A DNA stretch of 64,000 bases from Microbacterium sp. SA39 (GCF_000967865.1 NZ_JXRU01000031.1:142252-206251); one strand, 5' to 3'; counted from the first letter of the stretch, positions 45,103 through 54,400 are shown. Made by a program: numbers and translations. The notes: generated by a model from the sequence alone, not told the origin.

Positions 45103-45123
45103 GAATGAAGAAGGGAGGATGCC

Positions 45124-45834
45124 GTGGAAGACGCATTCCGGATGGCGATGGTCAGTGTCGATGACCCGACGACCGACGTGAAGGCCCTGCCGCATTCCTT
45201 TCTCGCGGTGCTGCCCGTGACGGGCGCATCCGTCTCCACGCTCGGTGACTTCCTCGGGAGCCAGACGGTGTCCGCGACCGACACCTCGTCTGCCTGGCTG
45301 GACGAGCTCCAGTTCGACCTGGGCGAGGGGCCGTGCTGGGATGCGCTGCGACTTGCCGCGCCCGTGAAGGAGACCGATCTCCGCGGTGCTCGCGGCCCGG
45401 CGCGGTGGCCGGCGTTCGGGCGCGCGGTGCAGGATCGAGACATCGCGTCGATCTTCGCCTTCCCGCTCACACTCGGGAGTCTCCGCTTCGGTGCCGTCGA
45501 TCTCTATTCGCGCGTGCCCCTCGACCTCGACGGGGAGCAGACCCGCCATGCGAGCGCTCTCGCCTCGGCGGTCGCGCGACGCGTACTGCGCGACAGCATC
45601 GCGGCGACGGAGTTCCAGGACGAGACGACTCTGTCCCCGTTCTCCCGGCGTCAGGTGCATCAGGCGACCGGGGTGGTACTGGCGCAGCTCGACATCGACG
45701 CCGAGGACGCGCTCCTGCTGCTGCAGAGTCGCGCTTTCGCGACCGAGAGCAGCGTGATGTCTGTGGCTGACGACGTGCTCGCCGGACGCCTGATCTTCAC
45801 GAAGGACCGCGGAGCGATCGAGGTCGGATCATGA
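45124..45834 (+). CDS. GAF and ANTAR domain protein 1
   Basis: A 236-residue putative sensor and RNA-binding regulator. Residues about 20-160 form a GAF domain (LDELQFDLGEGPCWDAL is the typical actinobacterial GAF-ANTAR motif; FAFPLTLGSLRFGAVDLY follows). The C terminus (SRRQVHQATGVVLAQLDIDAEDALLLL) is an ANTAR-like helical domain, less canonical than that of the next protein. GGGAGG precedes GTG. It overlaps the second GAF-ANTAR gene by 4 bp. The ligand is unknown. Confidence 0.85.
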   Translation: MEDAFRMAMVSVDDPTTDVKALPHSFLAVLPVTGASVSTLGDFLGSQTVSATDTSSAWLDELQFDLGEGPCWDALRLAAPVKETDLRGARGPARWPAFGRAVQDRDIASIFAFPLTLGSLRFGAVDLYSRVPLDLDGEQTRHASALASAVARRVLRDSIAATEFQDETTLSPFSRRQVHQATGVVLAQLDIDAEDALLLLQSRAFATESSVMSVADDVLAGRLIFTKDRGAIEVGS

Positions 45835-46544
45835 AGGCGATCGATCGCGACCGGCGACTCCTGCGCACCTTCACGCAACTCGCCGACACCCTGGTGGACG
45901 ACTACGACGTGGTCGAGCTCATGCAGGAGCTGGTCGACACCTGTCGTGCCGAGCTGGATGTGTCGGCGGCGGGGCTCCTGCTCGCCGACGCCGCCGGTGA
46001 CCTCGAGCTCGTCGCGTCGACCAGCGAGGCCGGCGGGATCGTCGAGGCGCTTCTGCTCGGATCCCAAGGTCCGGCCACGACGAGCTATCGCACCGGGTCG
46101 ACCGTGGCCGTGTGGGACTTCGACACTCTCGAGCCGGCGTGGGACGCCTTCCGCAGGAGCGCGGTCGCTTCGGGCTTCACCGGGATCGTCTCCATTCCTC
46201 TGCGGCTGCGCGATAAGACGATCGGGTCGCTGACGCTGCTCAGCGACGGACACAGGACCCTTGACGACGATGACCTCGTCGTGGCCCGCGCTCTCGCAGA
46301 TATCGCGACCATCGGCATCCTCCATGAGCGGGCGCTCCGCGAGACGGAAGCCCTCAGCGGACAACTGGAGCATGCACTCAACAGTCGTGTCGTGATCGAG
46401 CAGGCGAAGGGCGTCGTCTCGTTCACACAGGGCGTCGCGATCGACGAGGCCTTCACGCTCATCCGCAACTACGCCCGATCTCATGGCGAGCGGCTCAGCG
46501 ACGTGGCGCGGCGGATCGTCGATCGCCGTCTGTCGCTGGACTAG
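45831..46544 (+). CDS. GAF and ANTAR domain protein 2
   Basis: A 237-residue protein paralogous in layout to its upstream neighbour. The GAF domain spans about residues 15-165 (LVDTCRAELDVSAAGLLLAD, GIVSIPLRLRDKTIGSLTLL), and the ANTAR domain about 175-237 (ALNSRVVIEQAKGVVSFTQGVAIDEAF). ATGA overlap means the pair is co-translated and may form a heterodimer. With the response regulator upstream, three ANTAR proteins lie in 2.6 kb. Targets are unknown. Confidence 0.88.
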   Translation: MKAIDRDRRLLRTFTQLADTLVDDYDVVELMQELVDTCRAELDVSAAGLLLADAAGDLELVASTSEAGGIVEALLLGSQGPATTSYRTGSTVAVWDFDTLEPAWDAFRRSAVASGFTGIVSIPLRLRDKTIGSLTLLSDGHRTLDDDDLVVARALADIATIGILHERALRETEALSGQLEHALNSRVVIEQAKGVVSFTQGVAIDEAFTLIRNYARSHGERLSDVARRIVDRRLSLD

Positions 46545-46594
46545 GTTCTCCGATTCCGTCTGTCAAGGGCACCCCTCGCGGCGGCGCTCGTCGG

Positions 46595-46600
46595 TAGACT
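46595..46600 (+). promoter_or_regulatory. Candidate -10 of small hypothetical gene
   Basis: TAGACT lies 57 bp before ATG 46658, giving a leader of about 50 nt with a G-rich site (GCGGGGG) near the start. Confidence 0.4.
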
Positions 46601-46657
46601 CGTCAGACAGCGCCCCGGACCCCGACGCTTTCGATCTGAGCGAGCGCGGGGGCTCCC

Positions 46658-46990
46658 ATGAAACGGATAATCACATCGTTCGGCGCATTCCGCACCGGAG
46701 ACGACATCGCGGATGCCGTGAGCCGATACGCCCTGATGCTGGCGAAGAGGCACGACACGGATGTGGTCGACATCCCCTTCGTCGAAGAGGACGGCACCGA
46801 GCAGCGGATCGAACTCAGGATCGGCTGGCTCGTGGACATCGGACTCGTGGCCGATCCGCCAGAGCGGTGGGAGATGCAGGAACCCACGACGGTCGAGGAC
46901 TTGAACGCTCGTATCGCCATCCTCGAACGAGACCACGCGTTCAGCGCCGCGTGGACGCGTTCATGGTCGTTCTGGGAGCATGAGATCTGA
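46658..46990 (+). CDS. Hypothetical protein
   Basis: A 110-residue soluble, mildly acidic protein I do not recognise. It starts MKRIITSFGAFRTGDDIADAVSRYA, is predicted to alternate short helices and strands (VVDIPFVEEDGTEQRIELRIGWL), and ends in an amphipathic helix (TVEDLNARIAILERDHAFS). No signal peptide or transmembrane segment. Codon use and GC match neighbours, it has a ribosome-like site and a promoter-like hexamer, and it faces the thioesterase gene convergently; these support a real gene. Confidence 0.7.
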   Translation: MKRIITSFGAFRTGDDIADAVSRYALMLAKRHDTDVVDIPFVEEDGTEQRIELRIGWLVDIGLVADPPERWEMQEPTTVEDLNARIAILERDHAFSAAWTRSWSFWEHEI

Positions 46991-47018
46991 TGGCCCCGGT
47001 GGCAGGCGGCGTCGCGCG

Positions 47019-47447
47019 TCAGCCGGCTTCGGGCGCGGGCTTGATCATGTTCGTGATGCGGATGGTCGAGCAGCGGCGACCCTGATCATCGGTGACGACG
47101 ATCTCGTGCACCGTGATGCTGCGACCGAGATGCACGGGGGTGCAGACACCGGTCACTGCACCCGAGGTGGCGGAGCGCGTGTGCGTCGCGTTGATGTCGA
47201 CCCCGACGGCGAGGCGTCCCGGTCCCGCGTGCAGATTCGCGGCCATCGAGCCCAGCGACTCGCCGAGCACGACGTATGCGCCGCCGTGCATGAGTCCGAC
47301 GGGTTGCGTGTTCCCCTCCACCGGCAACGTGGCGACGCAGCGCTCGAGGCTGAACTCGAGGAACTCCATGCCCATCTTCTGGGCGAGTGCGCCCATCCCT
47401 CTGGCCGTCGCCCAGTCGAGTCCTTCGCTCGTCGAGACGTCGCTCAT
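47019..47447 (-). CDS. Hotdog-fold thioesterase, PaaI family
   Basis: A 142-residue hotdog-fold acyl-CoA thioesterase of the PaaI/YdiI type. The family core GLMHGGAYVVLGESLGSMAA (about residues 50-69) contains the catalytic region, followed by VGVDINATHTRSATSGAVTG. It probably hydrolyses aryl- or acyl-CoA; the substrate is not determinable. GAGGAGG lies just upstream of ATG 47447. It is divergent from polA with 45 bp between; a thioesterase near polA is also seen in other actinobacteria. Confidence 0.92.
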   Translation of the reverse strand: MSDVSTSEGLDWATARGMGALAQKMGMEFLEFSLERCVATLPVEGNTQPVGLMHGGAYVVLGESLGSMAANLHAGPGRLAVGVDINATHTRSATSGAVTGVCTPVHLGRSITVHEIVVTDDQGRRCSTIRITNMIKPAPEAG

Positions 47448-47480
47448 GAATCCTCCTCAGCGGGTGTCTGTCGTCCTCGT

Positions 47481-47486
47481 TAGGCT
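47481..47486 (+). promoter_or_regulatory. Leaderless -10 of polA
   Basis: TAGGCT, six bases, GTG 47493, no Shine-Dalgarno sequence. Confidence 0.6.
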
Positions 47487-47492
47487 GACAGG

Positions 47493-50126
47493 GTGACGGA
47501 CTCCGCAAAGCCTACCCTCATGGTCGTCGACGGCCATTCGCTCGCCTACCGTGCCTTCTTCGCCCTTCCGGTCGAGAACTTCACGACGAAAGACAACCAG
47601 CATACGAACGCCATCTACGGCTTCCTGTCGATGCTGGTGAACCTCATCAAGGCAGAGAAGCCGACGCATATGGCGATCGCCTTCGACACCTCGCGTCATT
47701 CGTTCCGCACCGACGAGTATCCCGAGTACAAGGCGACGCGGTCCGAGACGCCGCAGGAGTTCCGCGGCCAGATCCCCCTCCTTCAGGACTGCCTCGCCGC
47801 GATGTCGATCCCGGTGCTCACGAAAGAGGGCTTCGAGGCCGACGACATCCTCGCGACCCTCTCCACGCAGGGTGCCGAGCAGGGTTTCGACGTGCTGGTC
47901 GTGTCCGGCGATCGCGACAGCATCCAGCTCGTGACCGACAAGGTCACCCTCCTGTACCCGAACGTGCAGGGCGTCTCGCAGCTGAAGCGCTACGACCCGA
48001 CCACGGTCGAGGAGCGCTACGGCGTGCGCCCGGAGCAGTACCCCGACATCGCCGCACTGGTCGGCGAGACCAGCGACAACCTGCCCGGCGTGCCGAAGGT
48101 GGGGGAGAAGACCGCCGTCAAGTGGCTCACCCAGTTCGGCACGCTCGACGAGCTGCTCGATCGCGCGGGGGAGATCAAGGGCGTGGTTGGCGGCAACCTG
48201 CGCGATCACATCGACGATGTCCGGCGCAATCGCAGGCTGAACCGTCTGCTCCGCGACGTCGAGCTCCCCTTCGGCCCGGGCGATCTCGCGGTGACGCCGA
48301 TCGATGCGCAGGCCGTGCGCGACATCTTCGCCCGTCTCGAGTTCCGCACTCTGCTTCCTCGCGTGTTCGAGGCGGTCGGGGCCGGCGAGGTCGCAGACGA
48401 TCCGGCATCCGCCGTCGTCCTTCCCGAGCCCGTCGAGGTCGCTCCCGCCGACCTCGCGGCGTGGGCAGCGGCACAGGAGGGTGACGTCGCTCTGCGCATC
48501 ACCACGCAGGGTGGCGCGCCCGTCCGCATCGGCGTCGCGACCGCCACCGACCTGCGGGAGTCCGATTGGACGGATGCCGCGGCCGACGCGCTGCGCGACT
48601 GGATCGAGTCCGCGAGCCCCAAGGTGCTGCACGACGCGAAGCCTCAGGTGAAGACGCTGCTGCGCCAGGACATCCGCCTCGCCGGCCTCTCGTACGACAC
48701 GAGCCTCGCGGGCTGGCTGCTGCGGCCGAGCTTCCCCGACAAGACGCTCGCCGATCTCGTCGAGCGCTATCTCGGTGAGAAGCTCCCGGAAGCCGACCCT
48801 TCGCAGCTGGTCCCCGAGACCGAGGGCGCCACCCCCTCGCAGGAGGCCTGGTTCGCGATCCGCGTCGCGAACGCGCTCCGAGAAGACATCCCGGAGTCGG
48901 TGGCCAAGGTGCTCGACGACATCGAGCTGCCGACGCTGATCACCCTCGCCGACATGGAGTTCGCCGGCGTCTCGGTCTCGCACGAGGTTCTCTCGACGTT
49001 CTCCGGCGAACTCGCCATCCGCGCCGAGGGGCTGGCCCAGGAGGCATTCTCCGCCATCGGCCGAGAATTCAATCTCGGCTCGCCCAAGCAGCTGCAGGAG
49101 GTGCTGTTCGACGACCTGCAGCTGCCGAAGACCCGCAAGACGAAGTCTGGCTACTCGACAGACGCTGCGGCTCTGGCCGATCTGCAGGAGACGCACCCGC
49201 ATCCGTTCCTGAGCCTCCTGCTGCAGCACCGCGAGGCGACGAAGCTGCGGCAGATCATCGAGTCGCTCGACACGGCGATCGGCGCGGACCACCGCGTGCA
49301 CACGACGTACGTGCAGACCGGGAGCCAGACCGGGCGACTCTCCAGCACCGATCCGAACCTGCAGAACATCCCGGTGCGCACCGAGGAGTCGCGCCGCATC
49401 CGCAGCGCGTTCCAGGTGGGGGAGGGATACGAGGCCCTGCTCACGGCGGACTACTCGCAGATCGAGATGCGGATCATGGCGCACCTCTCCGGCGACGAAG
49501 GACTGATCGAGGCGTTCAACAGCGGCGAAGACCTGCACCGCTTCGTCGGTGCCCGGGTGTTCGGTGTGGACCCGAGCGAAGTCACCTCGGCGATGCGCAC
49601 CAAGGTGAAGGCGATGTCGTACGGCCTCGTCTACGGTCTCTCGGCCTTCGGCCTCTCCAAGCAGCTGCGCATCGAACAGTCCGAGGCGAAGCAGCTGATG
49701 GTCGAGTACTTCGCGCGGTTCGGAGCCGTGCGCGACTATCTGCGGGCCTCCGTCATGAAGGCGAAAGAGGTCGGCTACACCGAGACGATCTTCGGTCGCC
49801 GTCGGCCGTTCCCCGATCTGGCGAGCCCCAACCGGGTGCTGCGCGAGAACGCCGAGCGGGCTGCGCTCAACGCTCCGATCCAAGGCAGCGCGGCCGACAT
49901 CATGAAGATCGCGCTGCTGCACATCCACGACGACCTGCGCACCGAGAAGCTGTCCTCGCGCGCGCTGCTGCAGATCCACGACGAACTCATGATCGAGGTC
50001 GCCCCGGGCGAGTGGGACGCGGTAGAGAAGATCGTGCGGCTGCGCATGGGAGACGCCGCAGACCTGCGGGTGCCCCTCGACGTGCAGGTCGGTCGTGGCG
50101 CGGACTGGAACGAGGCGGCGCACTGA
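47493..50126 (+). CDS. polA: DNA polymerase I
   Basis: Repair and Okazaki-fragment polymerase, 877 residues. An N-terminal 5'-3' exonuclease domain (about 1-300; VDGHSLAYRAFFALP, VSGDRDSIQLV, GETSDNLPGVPKVGEKTA) is intact. The 3'-5' exonuclease region (about 310-490) lacks the DxE catalytic motif (VALRITTQGG in its place), so proofreading is lost, as in other actinobacteria. The polymerase domain has motif A DYSQIEMRIMAHLSGD near 653, motif B RTKVKAMSYGLVYG, and motif C QIHDELMIEV near 827. GTG start is probably leaderless. rpsA, the common neighbour, does not follow. Confidence 0.98.
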   Translation: MTDSAKPTLMVVDGHSLAYRAFFALPVENFTTKDNQHTNAIYGFLSMLVNLIKAEKPTHMAIAFDTSRHSFRTDEYPEYKATRSETPQEFRGQIPLLQDCLAAMSIPVLTKEGFEADDILATLSTQGAEQGFDVLVVSGDRDSIQLVTDKVTLLYPNVQGVSQLKRYDPTTVEERYGVRPEQYPDIAALVGETSDNLPGVPKVGEKTAVKWLTQFGTLDELLDRAGEIKGVVGGNLRDHIDDVRRNRRLNRLLRDVELPFGPGDLAVTPIDAQAVRDIFARLEFRTLLPRVFEAVGAGEVADDPASAVVLPEPVEVAPADLAAWAAAQEGDVALRITTQGGAPVRIGVATATDLRESDWTDAAADALRDWIESASPKVLHDAKPQVKTLLRQDIRLAGLSYDTSLAGWLLRPSFPDKTLADLVERYLGEKLPEADPSQLVPETEGATPSQEAWFAIRVANALREDIPESVAKVLDDIELPTLITLADMEFAGVSVSHEVLSTFSGELAIRAEGLAQEAFSAIGREFNLGSPKQLQEVLFDDLQLPKTRKTKSGYSTDAAALADLQETHPHPFLSLLLQHREATKLRQIIESLDTAIGADHRVHTTYVQTGSQTGRLSSTDPNLQNIPVRTEESRRIRSAFQVGEGYEALLTADYSQIEMRIMAHLSGDEGLIEAFNSGEDLHRFVGARVFGVDPSEVTSAMRTKVKAMSYGLVYGLSAFGLSKQLRIEQSEAKQLMVEYFARFGAVRDYLRASVMKAKEVGYTETIFGRRRPFPDLASPNRVLRENAERAALNAPIQGSAADIMKIALLHIHDDLRTEKLSSRALLQIHDELMIEVAPGEWDAVEKIVRLRMGDAADLRVPLDVQVGRGADWNEAAH

Positions 50127-50170
50127 TCCGGCGGCGCGGAGAACCGATATATCGAACGGATGCCGGGGAT

Positions 50171-50176
50171 TAGGCT
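50171..50176 (+). promoter_or_regulatory. Leaderless -10 of DUF885 gene
   Basis: TAGGCT, six bases, ATG 50183. A CGATATATCG palindrome lies upstream at 50145-50154, in the expected -35 zone. Confidence 0.5.
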
Positions 50177-50182
50177 GAAGGG

Positions 50183-51859
50183 ATGACTTCAGCTCCTCGC
50201 ACTCCGTCTGCCATCGACAAGGTCGCCGATGAATGGGTCGACACGATTGCTGTCCTCGCACCGACCCTCGGCACGTACATCGGTCGGGACGAGGTCAACG
50301 ATCGTTTCGGAGACCTCAGCCCTGCCGGTCATGAGGAGATCGCTGCGGCGACCCGCGCGACGCTCGATCAGCTGTCGGCGCTCGAGCCCGTGGATGCCAT
50401 CGACGAGGTCACCAAGACCGACCTGAGCGCGGAACTCCGTCTCGACCTCGAGCTCCACGACGCGAAGTGGCATCTGCGCGACCTCAATGTGATCGCCTCC
50501 GCCGCCCAGGACGTGCGCTCCGCGTTCGACCTGATGCCGACCGCGACCACCGACGACTGGAGTGTGATCGCGACGCGCCTCGCCGCTGTGCCGGACGCAC
50601 TCCGCGGTTACACCGAGACCCTGCGGCAGGGGATCGCCGAAGGCGTCACTCCGGCACGGCGTCAGGTCGTCGAGGTCGCGACTCAGATCGATCGCTACAC
50701 GGCGGACGACGGATTCTTCGCGGCCTTCGTCGCGGAGGGTGGTCCCGACCAGGGACAGCTTCCGGCATCCCTCGCGCGCACGCTGGCCGACAACTCTGCG
50801 GCGGCACGGGTGGCGTACGACGAGCTCCGTCGTTTCCTCGCTGAGGAACTCGCGCCCGTCGCGGACGACGACGACGCCGTGGGACGAGAGCTCTACGCTC
50901 TCAACTCTCGTCGCTTCCTCGGTGCCACGATCGACCTGGACGAGACCTACGAGTGGGGCCGCGAGGAGCTCGCGCGTATGGTCGCCGAGCAGACGGCGAT
51001 CGCGAACGAGATCCTGCCCGGCGCATCCGTCGAGGAAGCCGTCGCTCACCTGGAGTCGGACCCCGCCCGCAAGCTCGTCGGCACCGACGCCCTCCAGAAG
51101 TGGATGCAAGAGACCAGCGACCGCGCGGTCGCCGAGCTCGGAGCATCGCACTTCGACATCCCCGAGGCCATCCGCACAATCGAGTGCATGATCGCGCCCA
51201 CCCAGGAGGGCGGGATCTACTACACCGGTCCGACGGACGACTTCTCCCGTCCCGGACGGATGTGGTGGTCGGTCCCCGAGGGCGTCACCGAGTTCGATAC
51301 CTGGCGCGAGCTGACGACGGTCTTCCACGAAGGCGTGCCCGGGCACCACCTGCAGATCGCGCAGGCCGTCTACAACCGCGCCGAACTCAACTCGTGGCGT
51401 CGACTTCTCGCGGGCACCTCGGGTCATGCCGAGGGCTGGGCGCTGTACGCCGAGCGGCTCATGGAGCAGCTGGGCTACCTCGACGATCCCGCCGACCGCC
51501 TGGGAATGCTCGACGGCCAGCGCATGCGCGCGGCCCGGGTGGTTCTCGACATCGGCGTGCACCTCGGCAAGCCCCGGCTCGACGGAACCGGCACGTGGGA
51601 CGCGGCCTACGCTCTCGAGTTCATGCGCAGCAACGTCAACATGTCGGACCAGTTCGTGCAGTTCGAGGTGAACCGCTACCTCGGCTGGCCGGGACAGGCG
51701 CCGTCCTACAAGGTCGGACAGCGCATCTGGGAGCAGATCCGCGATGCGGTGCGCGCTGCGGAGGGGGAGTCCTTCTCGTTCAAGGAGTTCCACAAGCGCG
51801 CGCTCGATCTTGGCGGCGTCGGACTCGACACTCTGCGCAGCTCGCTTCTGCCGCGCTGA
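50183..51859 (+). CDS. DUF885 family metalloprotein
   Basis: A 558-residue cytoplasmic protein of the DUF885 family, helical and probably a zinc hydrolase or peptidase. The metal-binding signature TVFHEGVPGHHLQIAQ lies near residues 379-394, followed by GTSGHAEGWALYAERLM with a further likely ligand Glu, and a C-terminal QFEVNRYLGWPGQAPSYKVGQ block typical of the family. No signal peptide. The substrate is unknown. Monocistronic, with its own promoter-like hexamer. Confidence 0.9.
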   Translation: MTSAPRTPSAIDKVADEWVDTIAVLAPTLGTYIGRDEVNDRFGDLSPAGHEEIAAATRATLDQLSALEPVDAIDEVTKTDLSAELRLDLELHDAKWHLRDLNVIASAAQDVRSAFDLMPTATTDDWSVIATRLAAVPDALRGYTETLRQGIAEGVTPARRQVVEVATQIDRYTADDGFFAAFVAEGGPDQGQLPASLARTLADNSAAARVAYDELRRFLAEELAPVADDDDAVGRELYALNSRRFLGATIDLDETYEWGREELARMVAEQTAIANEILPGASVEEAVAHLESDPARKLVGTDALQKWMQETSDRAVAELGASHFDIPEAIRTIECMIAPTQEGGIYYTGPTDDFSRPGRMWWSVPEGVTEFDTWRELTTVFHEGVPGHHLQIAQAVYNRAELNSWRRLLAGTSGHAEGWALYAERLMEQLGYLDDPADRLGMLDGQRMRAARVVLDIGVHLGKPRLDGTGTWDAAYALEFMRSNVNMSDQFVQFEVNRYLGWPGQAPSYKVGQRIWEQIRDAVRAAEGESFSFKEFHKRALDLGGVGLDTLRSSLLPR

Positions 51860-51926
51860 CGCGACGGTCCGGCGGGAATGCCGCGAAGCCGAGCACTGTT
51901 CATTCACCTGAATGGAAAGGGATGAC

Positions 51927-52961
51927 ATGAGCATCGAATTCGGGCTGGACACCTTCGGCGACATCACGCGAGACGCCGACGGCGAGCTTCTCACCGCTGC
52001 GCAGACGATCCGCAACGTCGTGGCGCAGGCTGAGCTGGCCGACAGCGTCGGCGTGGACTTCTTCGGGGTGGGGGAGCACCACCGCTCCGAGTTCGCGGTC
52101 TCGGCGCCCGAGATGGTGCTCGCGGCGATAGCTGCGCGCACGGAGCACATCCGCCTCGGCACGGCCGTCACCGTGCTGTCCTCCGACGACCCGGTGCGGG
52201 TCTTCGAGCGGTTCGCGACGCTCGACGCACTGTCGGGCGGACGCGCCGAGGTGGTGCTCGGACGCGGCTCGTTCATCGAGTCGTTCCCCCTGTTCGGCTT
52301 TGACCTGCGCGACTACGAGGCGCTCTTCGAGCAGAAGCTCGAGCTGTTCACCGAACTCCTCAAGGAGGAGCCGGTCACCTGGTCCGGCACGATGCGCGCC
52401 TCGCTGGAGAACGCGAACGTCTTCCCGAAGACCGAGAACGGCCTGCGCACCTGGGTAGGCGTGGGCGGCAGCCCGGAATCGGTCGTGCGCGTCGCACGGC
52501 ACGGACTCGGCCTGATGCTCGCGATCATCGGGGGACCGGCGGGACGATTCAAGCCGTTCGTCGACCTCTATCACCGCTCTGTCGCATCCTTTGGGACCAC
52601 ATCCCATCCCGTGTCGGTGCACTCGCCCGGGCACATCGCCGAGACGGATGCCGAGGCGTGGGATGCCGCGTACTCCGGCTTCGAGGCGATGAACAACACG
52701 ATCGGCGGTGAGCGCGGCTGGCCGGCCTACAGCCGGGCGCGGTTCCAGAACGACGTCGGTCCCGAGGGCGCCATCTACGCGGGTTCGCCGGATCGCGTCG
52801 CCGCGAAGATCGCCGACACGGTCACGACGCTCGGGCTCGGACGCTTCGATCTCAAGTACGCCACCGGCACCCTGTCGCACGAGGCCATGATGCGCAGCAT
52901 CGAGCTCTACGGCACCGAGGTGATCCCGCGGGTGCGCAAGCTCTTGGCTGAGCGGAACTGA
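51927..52961 (+). CDS. LLM-class FMN-dependent monooxygenase
   Basis: A 344-residue luciferase-like flavin monooxygenase: FGLDTFGDITRDADG at the N terminus, VDFFGVGEHHRSEFAVSAPE near residues 39-58, IRLGTAVTVLSSDDPVRVFE and LDALSGGRAEVVLGRGSF. It uses reduced FMN supplied by a separate reductase. The substrate is unknown. I prefer ATG 51927, which has GAAAGG upstream; an ATG at 51912 would add five residues but contains that ribosome site. Confidence 0.9.
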   Translation: MSIEFGLDTFGDITRDADGELLTAAQTIRNVVAQAELADSVGVDFFGVGEHHRSEFAVSAPEMVLAAIAARTEHIRLGTAVTVLSSDDPVRVFERFATLDALSGGRAEVVLGRGSFIESFPLFGFDLRDYEALFEQKLELFTELLKEEPVTWSGTMRASLENANVFPKTENGLRTWVGVGGSPESVVRVARHGLGLMLAIIGGPAGRFKPFVDLYHRSVASFGTTSHPVSVHSPGHIAETDAEAWDAAYSGFEAMNNTIGGERGWPAYSRARFQNDVGPEGAIYAGSPDRVAAKIADTVTTLGLGRFDLKYATGTLSHEAMMRSIELYGTEVIPRVRKLLAERN

Positions 52962-52965
52962 GCCG

Positions 52966-53005
52966 TCATCGTAGGGCCGGGCGCCGTCGCGCGGTCCTAC
53001 GATGA
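52966..53005. repeat. Inverted repeat ending in the MFS promoter
   Basis: Perfect 10-bp arms TCATCGTAGG and CCTACGATGA separated by 20 bp; in RNA the stem can extend to about 14 pairs with one G-U. The right arm contains the TACGAT -10 of the next gene, so this may be a terminator for the monooxygenase gene, an operator, or both. Confidence 0.65.
52998..53003 (+). promoter_or_regulatory. Leaderless -10 of MFS transporter
   Basis: TACGAT, six bases, ATG 53010; lies inside the right arm of the inverted repeat. Confidence 0.5.
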
Positions 53006-53009
53006 GGTC

Positions 53010-54362
53010 ATGGCCAACTCCGTCCTGCCGAGCCGCGCGTCGCTCGCCGAACGTCTCGACGATCTGCCCTTCACCCGTCGTCACTTCCGCGTCCTCAGCG
53101 GCTCCGGAATCGGCTGGGCGCTAGACGCGATGGATGTCGGACTCATCTCGTTCGTCCTCGCGGCGCTCACGCAGCAGTGGGACCTGACGAAGACGGATGC
53201 CGGCTGGATCGCGTCGATCGGTTTCCTCGGCATGGCGATCGGAGCGACCCTCGGCGGACTCCTGGCCGACCGGCTCGGTCGACGTCAGGTCTTCGCGATC
53301 ACCTTGCTGATCTACGGGATCGCGACGGGCGCCAGCGCTCTCGTGGGCGGGATCGCGGCTCTGCTTGTGCTGCGGTTCTTCGTCGGCCTCGGTCTCGGCG
53401 CTGAGCTGCCGGTCGCCTCGACCTACGTCAGCGAGTTCGCGCCGGCCCGCATCCGGGGCAGGCTCATCGTGATCCTCGAGGCGTTCTGGGCGGTCGGATG
53501 GACCGTGTCGGCCCTCATCGGCTACTTCGTGATCCCGGCATCCGATGCCGGATGGCGCTGGGCATTCGCGCTCGGAGCCATCCCGGCGATCTATGCGCTC
53601 GTCGTCCGCTGGGGGTTGCCGGAGTCTCCGCGCTGGCTCGCCTCGCGCGGACGCATCGCCGAAGCCGACCGCATCGTCTCGGCGTTCGAAGCGGATGCCG
53701 GACTCGTCGCGGCCCCGGCCATCCGGAAGGAGCCGCCGTCGCGCGCGATCGCCGTCACGGCCCGCGCGCGGTTGCAGACGCTCTGGAACAGCGAGTTCCG
53801 CGTCCGGACGCTGTGCTTGTGGCTGGTGTGGCTGTGCGTGAACTTCGCGTACTACGGGGCATTCATCTGGATCCCCAGCATCTTGCTGGATGCAGGGTTC
53901 GATCTCGTCAGATCCTTCGGCTTCACCCTGATCATCACGCTGGCGCAGCTGCCGGGCTACGCGGTCGCCGCCTGGCTCATCGAGGTCTGGGGGCGCCGCG
54001 CGACCCTGTCCGTGTTCCTCGTCGGATCGGCCGTCGCCGCCGTGTTCTTCGGCACTGCGACGACGGAGTTCGCGATCATCGCGTCCGGCATGGCGCTGTC
54101 GTTCTTCAACCTCGGCGCGTGGGGCGCCCTGTATGCCGTCACGCCGGAGACCTATCCGACATCGCTCCGAGGAACCGGCGCGGGATGGGCTGCCGGTGTC
54201 GGGCGCATCGCGTCGATCGTCGCGCCGCTCTCGGTGCCGGTGCTGCTCGTCGCCGGTGGCACCCCGCTGCTGTTCGTCGTCTTCGCGGCATGTTTCATCG
54301 TGGCGGCTGCCGCGGCGTGGGGTCTCGCCGATCGCGGCGGAGTGGCACTCGACGATCGCTGA
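53010..54362 (+). CDS. MFS transporter, sugar-porter-like
   Basis: A 450-residue integral membrane transporter with about 12 helices. The MFS A motif GGLLADRLGRRQ follows helix 2 (about residues 87-98), PESPRWLASRGRIAEADRIV lies before the central loop as in metabolite/H+ and sugar porters, and a second WGRRATLSVFLVGS repeats the motif in the C-terminal half. It probably moves an organic acid, sugar or aromatic compound by proton symport; the substrate is unknown. Leaderless promoter overlapping an inverted repeat suggests regulation. Confidence 0.92.
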   Translation: MANSVLPSRASLAERLDDLPFTRRHFRVLSGSGIGWALDAMDVGLISFVLAALTQQWDLTKTDAGWIASIGFLGMAIGATLGGLLADRLGRRQVFAITLLIYGIATGASALVGGIAALLVLRFFVGLGLGAELPVASTYVSEFAPARIRGRLIVILEAFWAVGWTVSALIGYFVIPASDAGWRWAFALGAIPAIYALVVRWGLPESPRWLASRGRIAEADRIVSAFEADAGLVAAPAIRKEPPSRAIAVTARARLQTLWNSEFRVRTLCLWLVWLCVNFAYYGAFIWIPSILLDAGFDLVRSFGFTLIITLAQLPGYAVAAWLIEVWGRRATLSVFLVGSAVAAVFFGTATTEFAIIASGMALSFFNLGAWGALYAVTPETYPTSLRGTGAGWAAGVGRIASIVAPLSVPVLLVAGGTPLLFVVFAACFIVAAAAAWGLADRGGVALDDR

Positions 54363-54388
54363 CGCGCCGCGACGTCCGTGCACGGGAA

Positions 54389-54394
54389 TAGGCT
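54389..54394 (+). promoter_or_regulatory. Leaderless -10 of SGNH hydrolase
   Basis: TAGGCT, six bases, GTG 54401. Confidence 0.55.
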
Positions 54395-54400
54395 TGTGCG

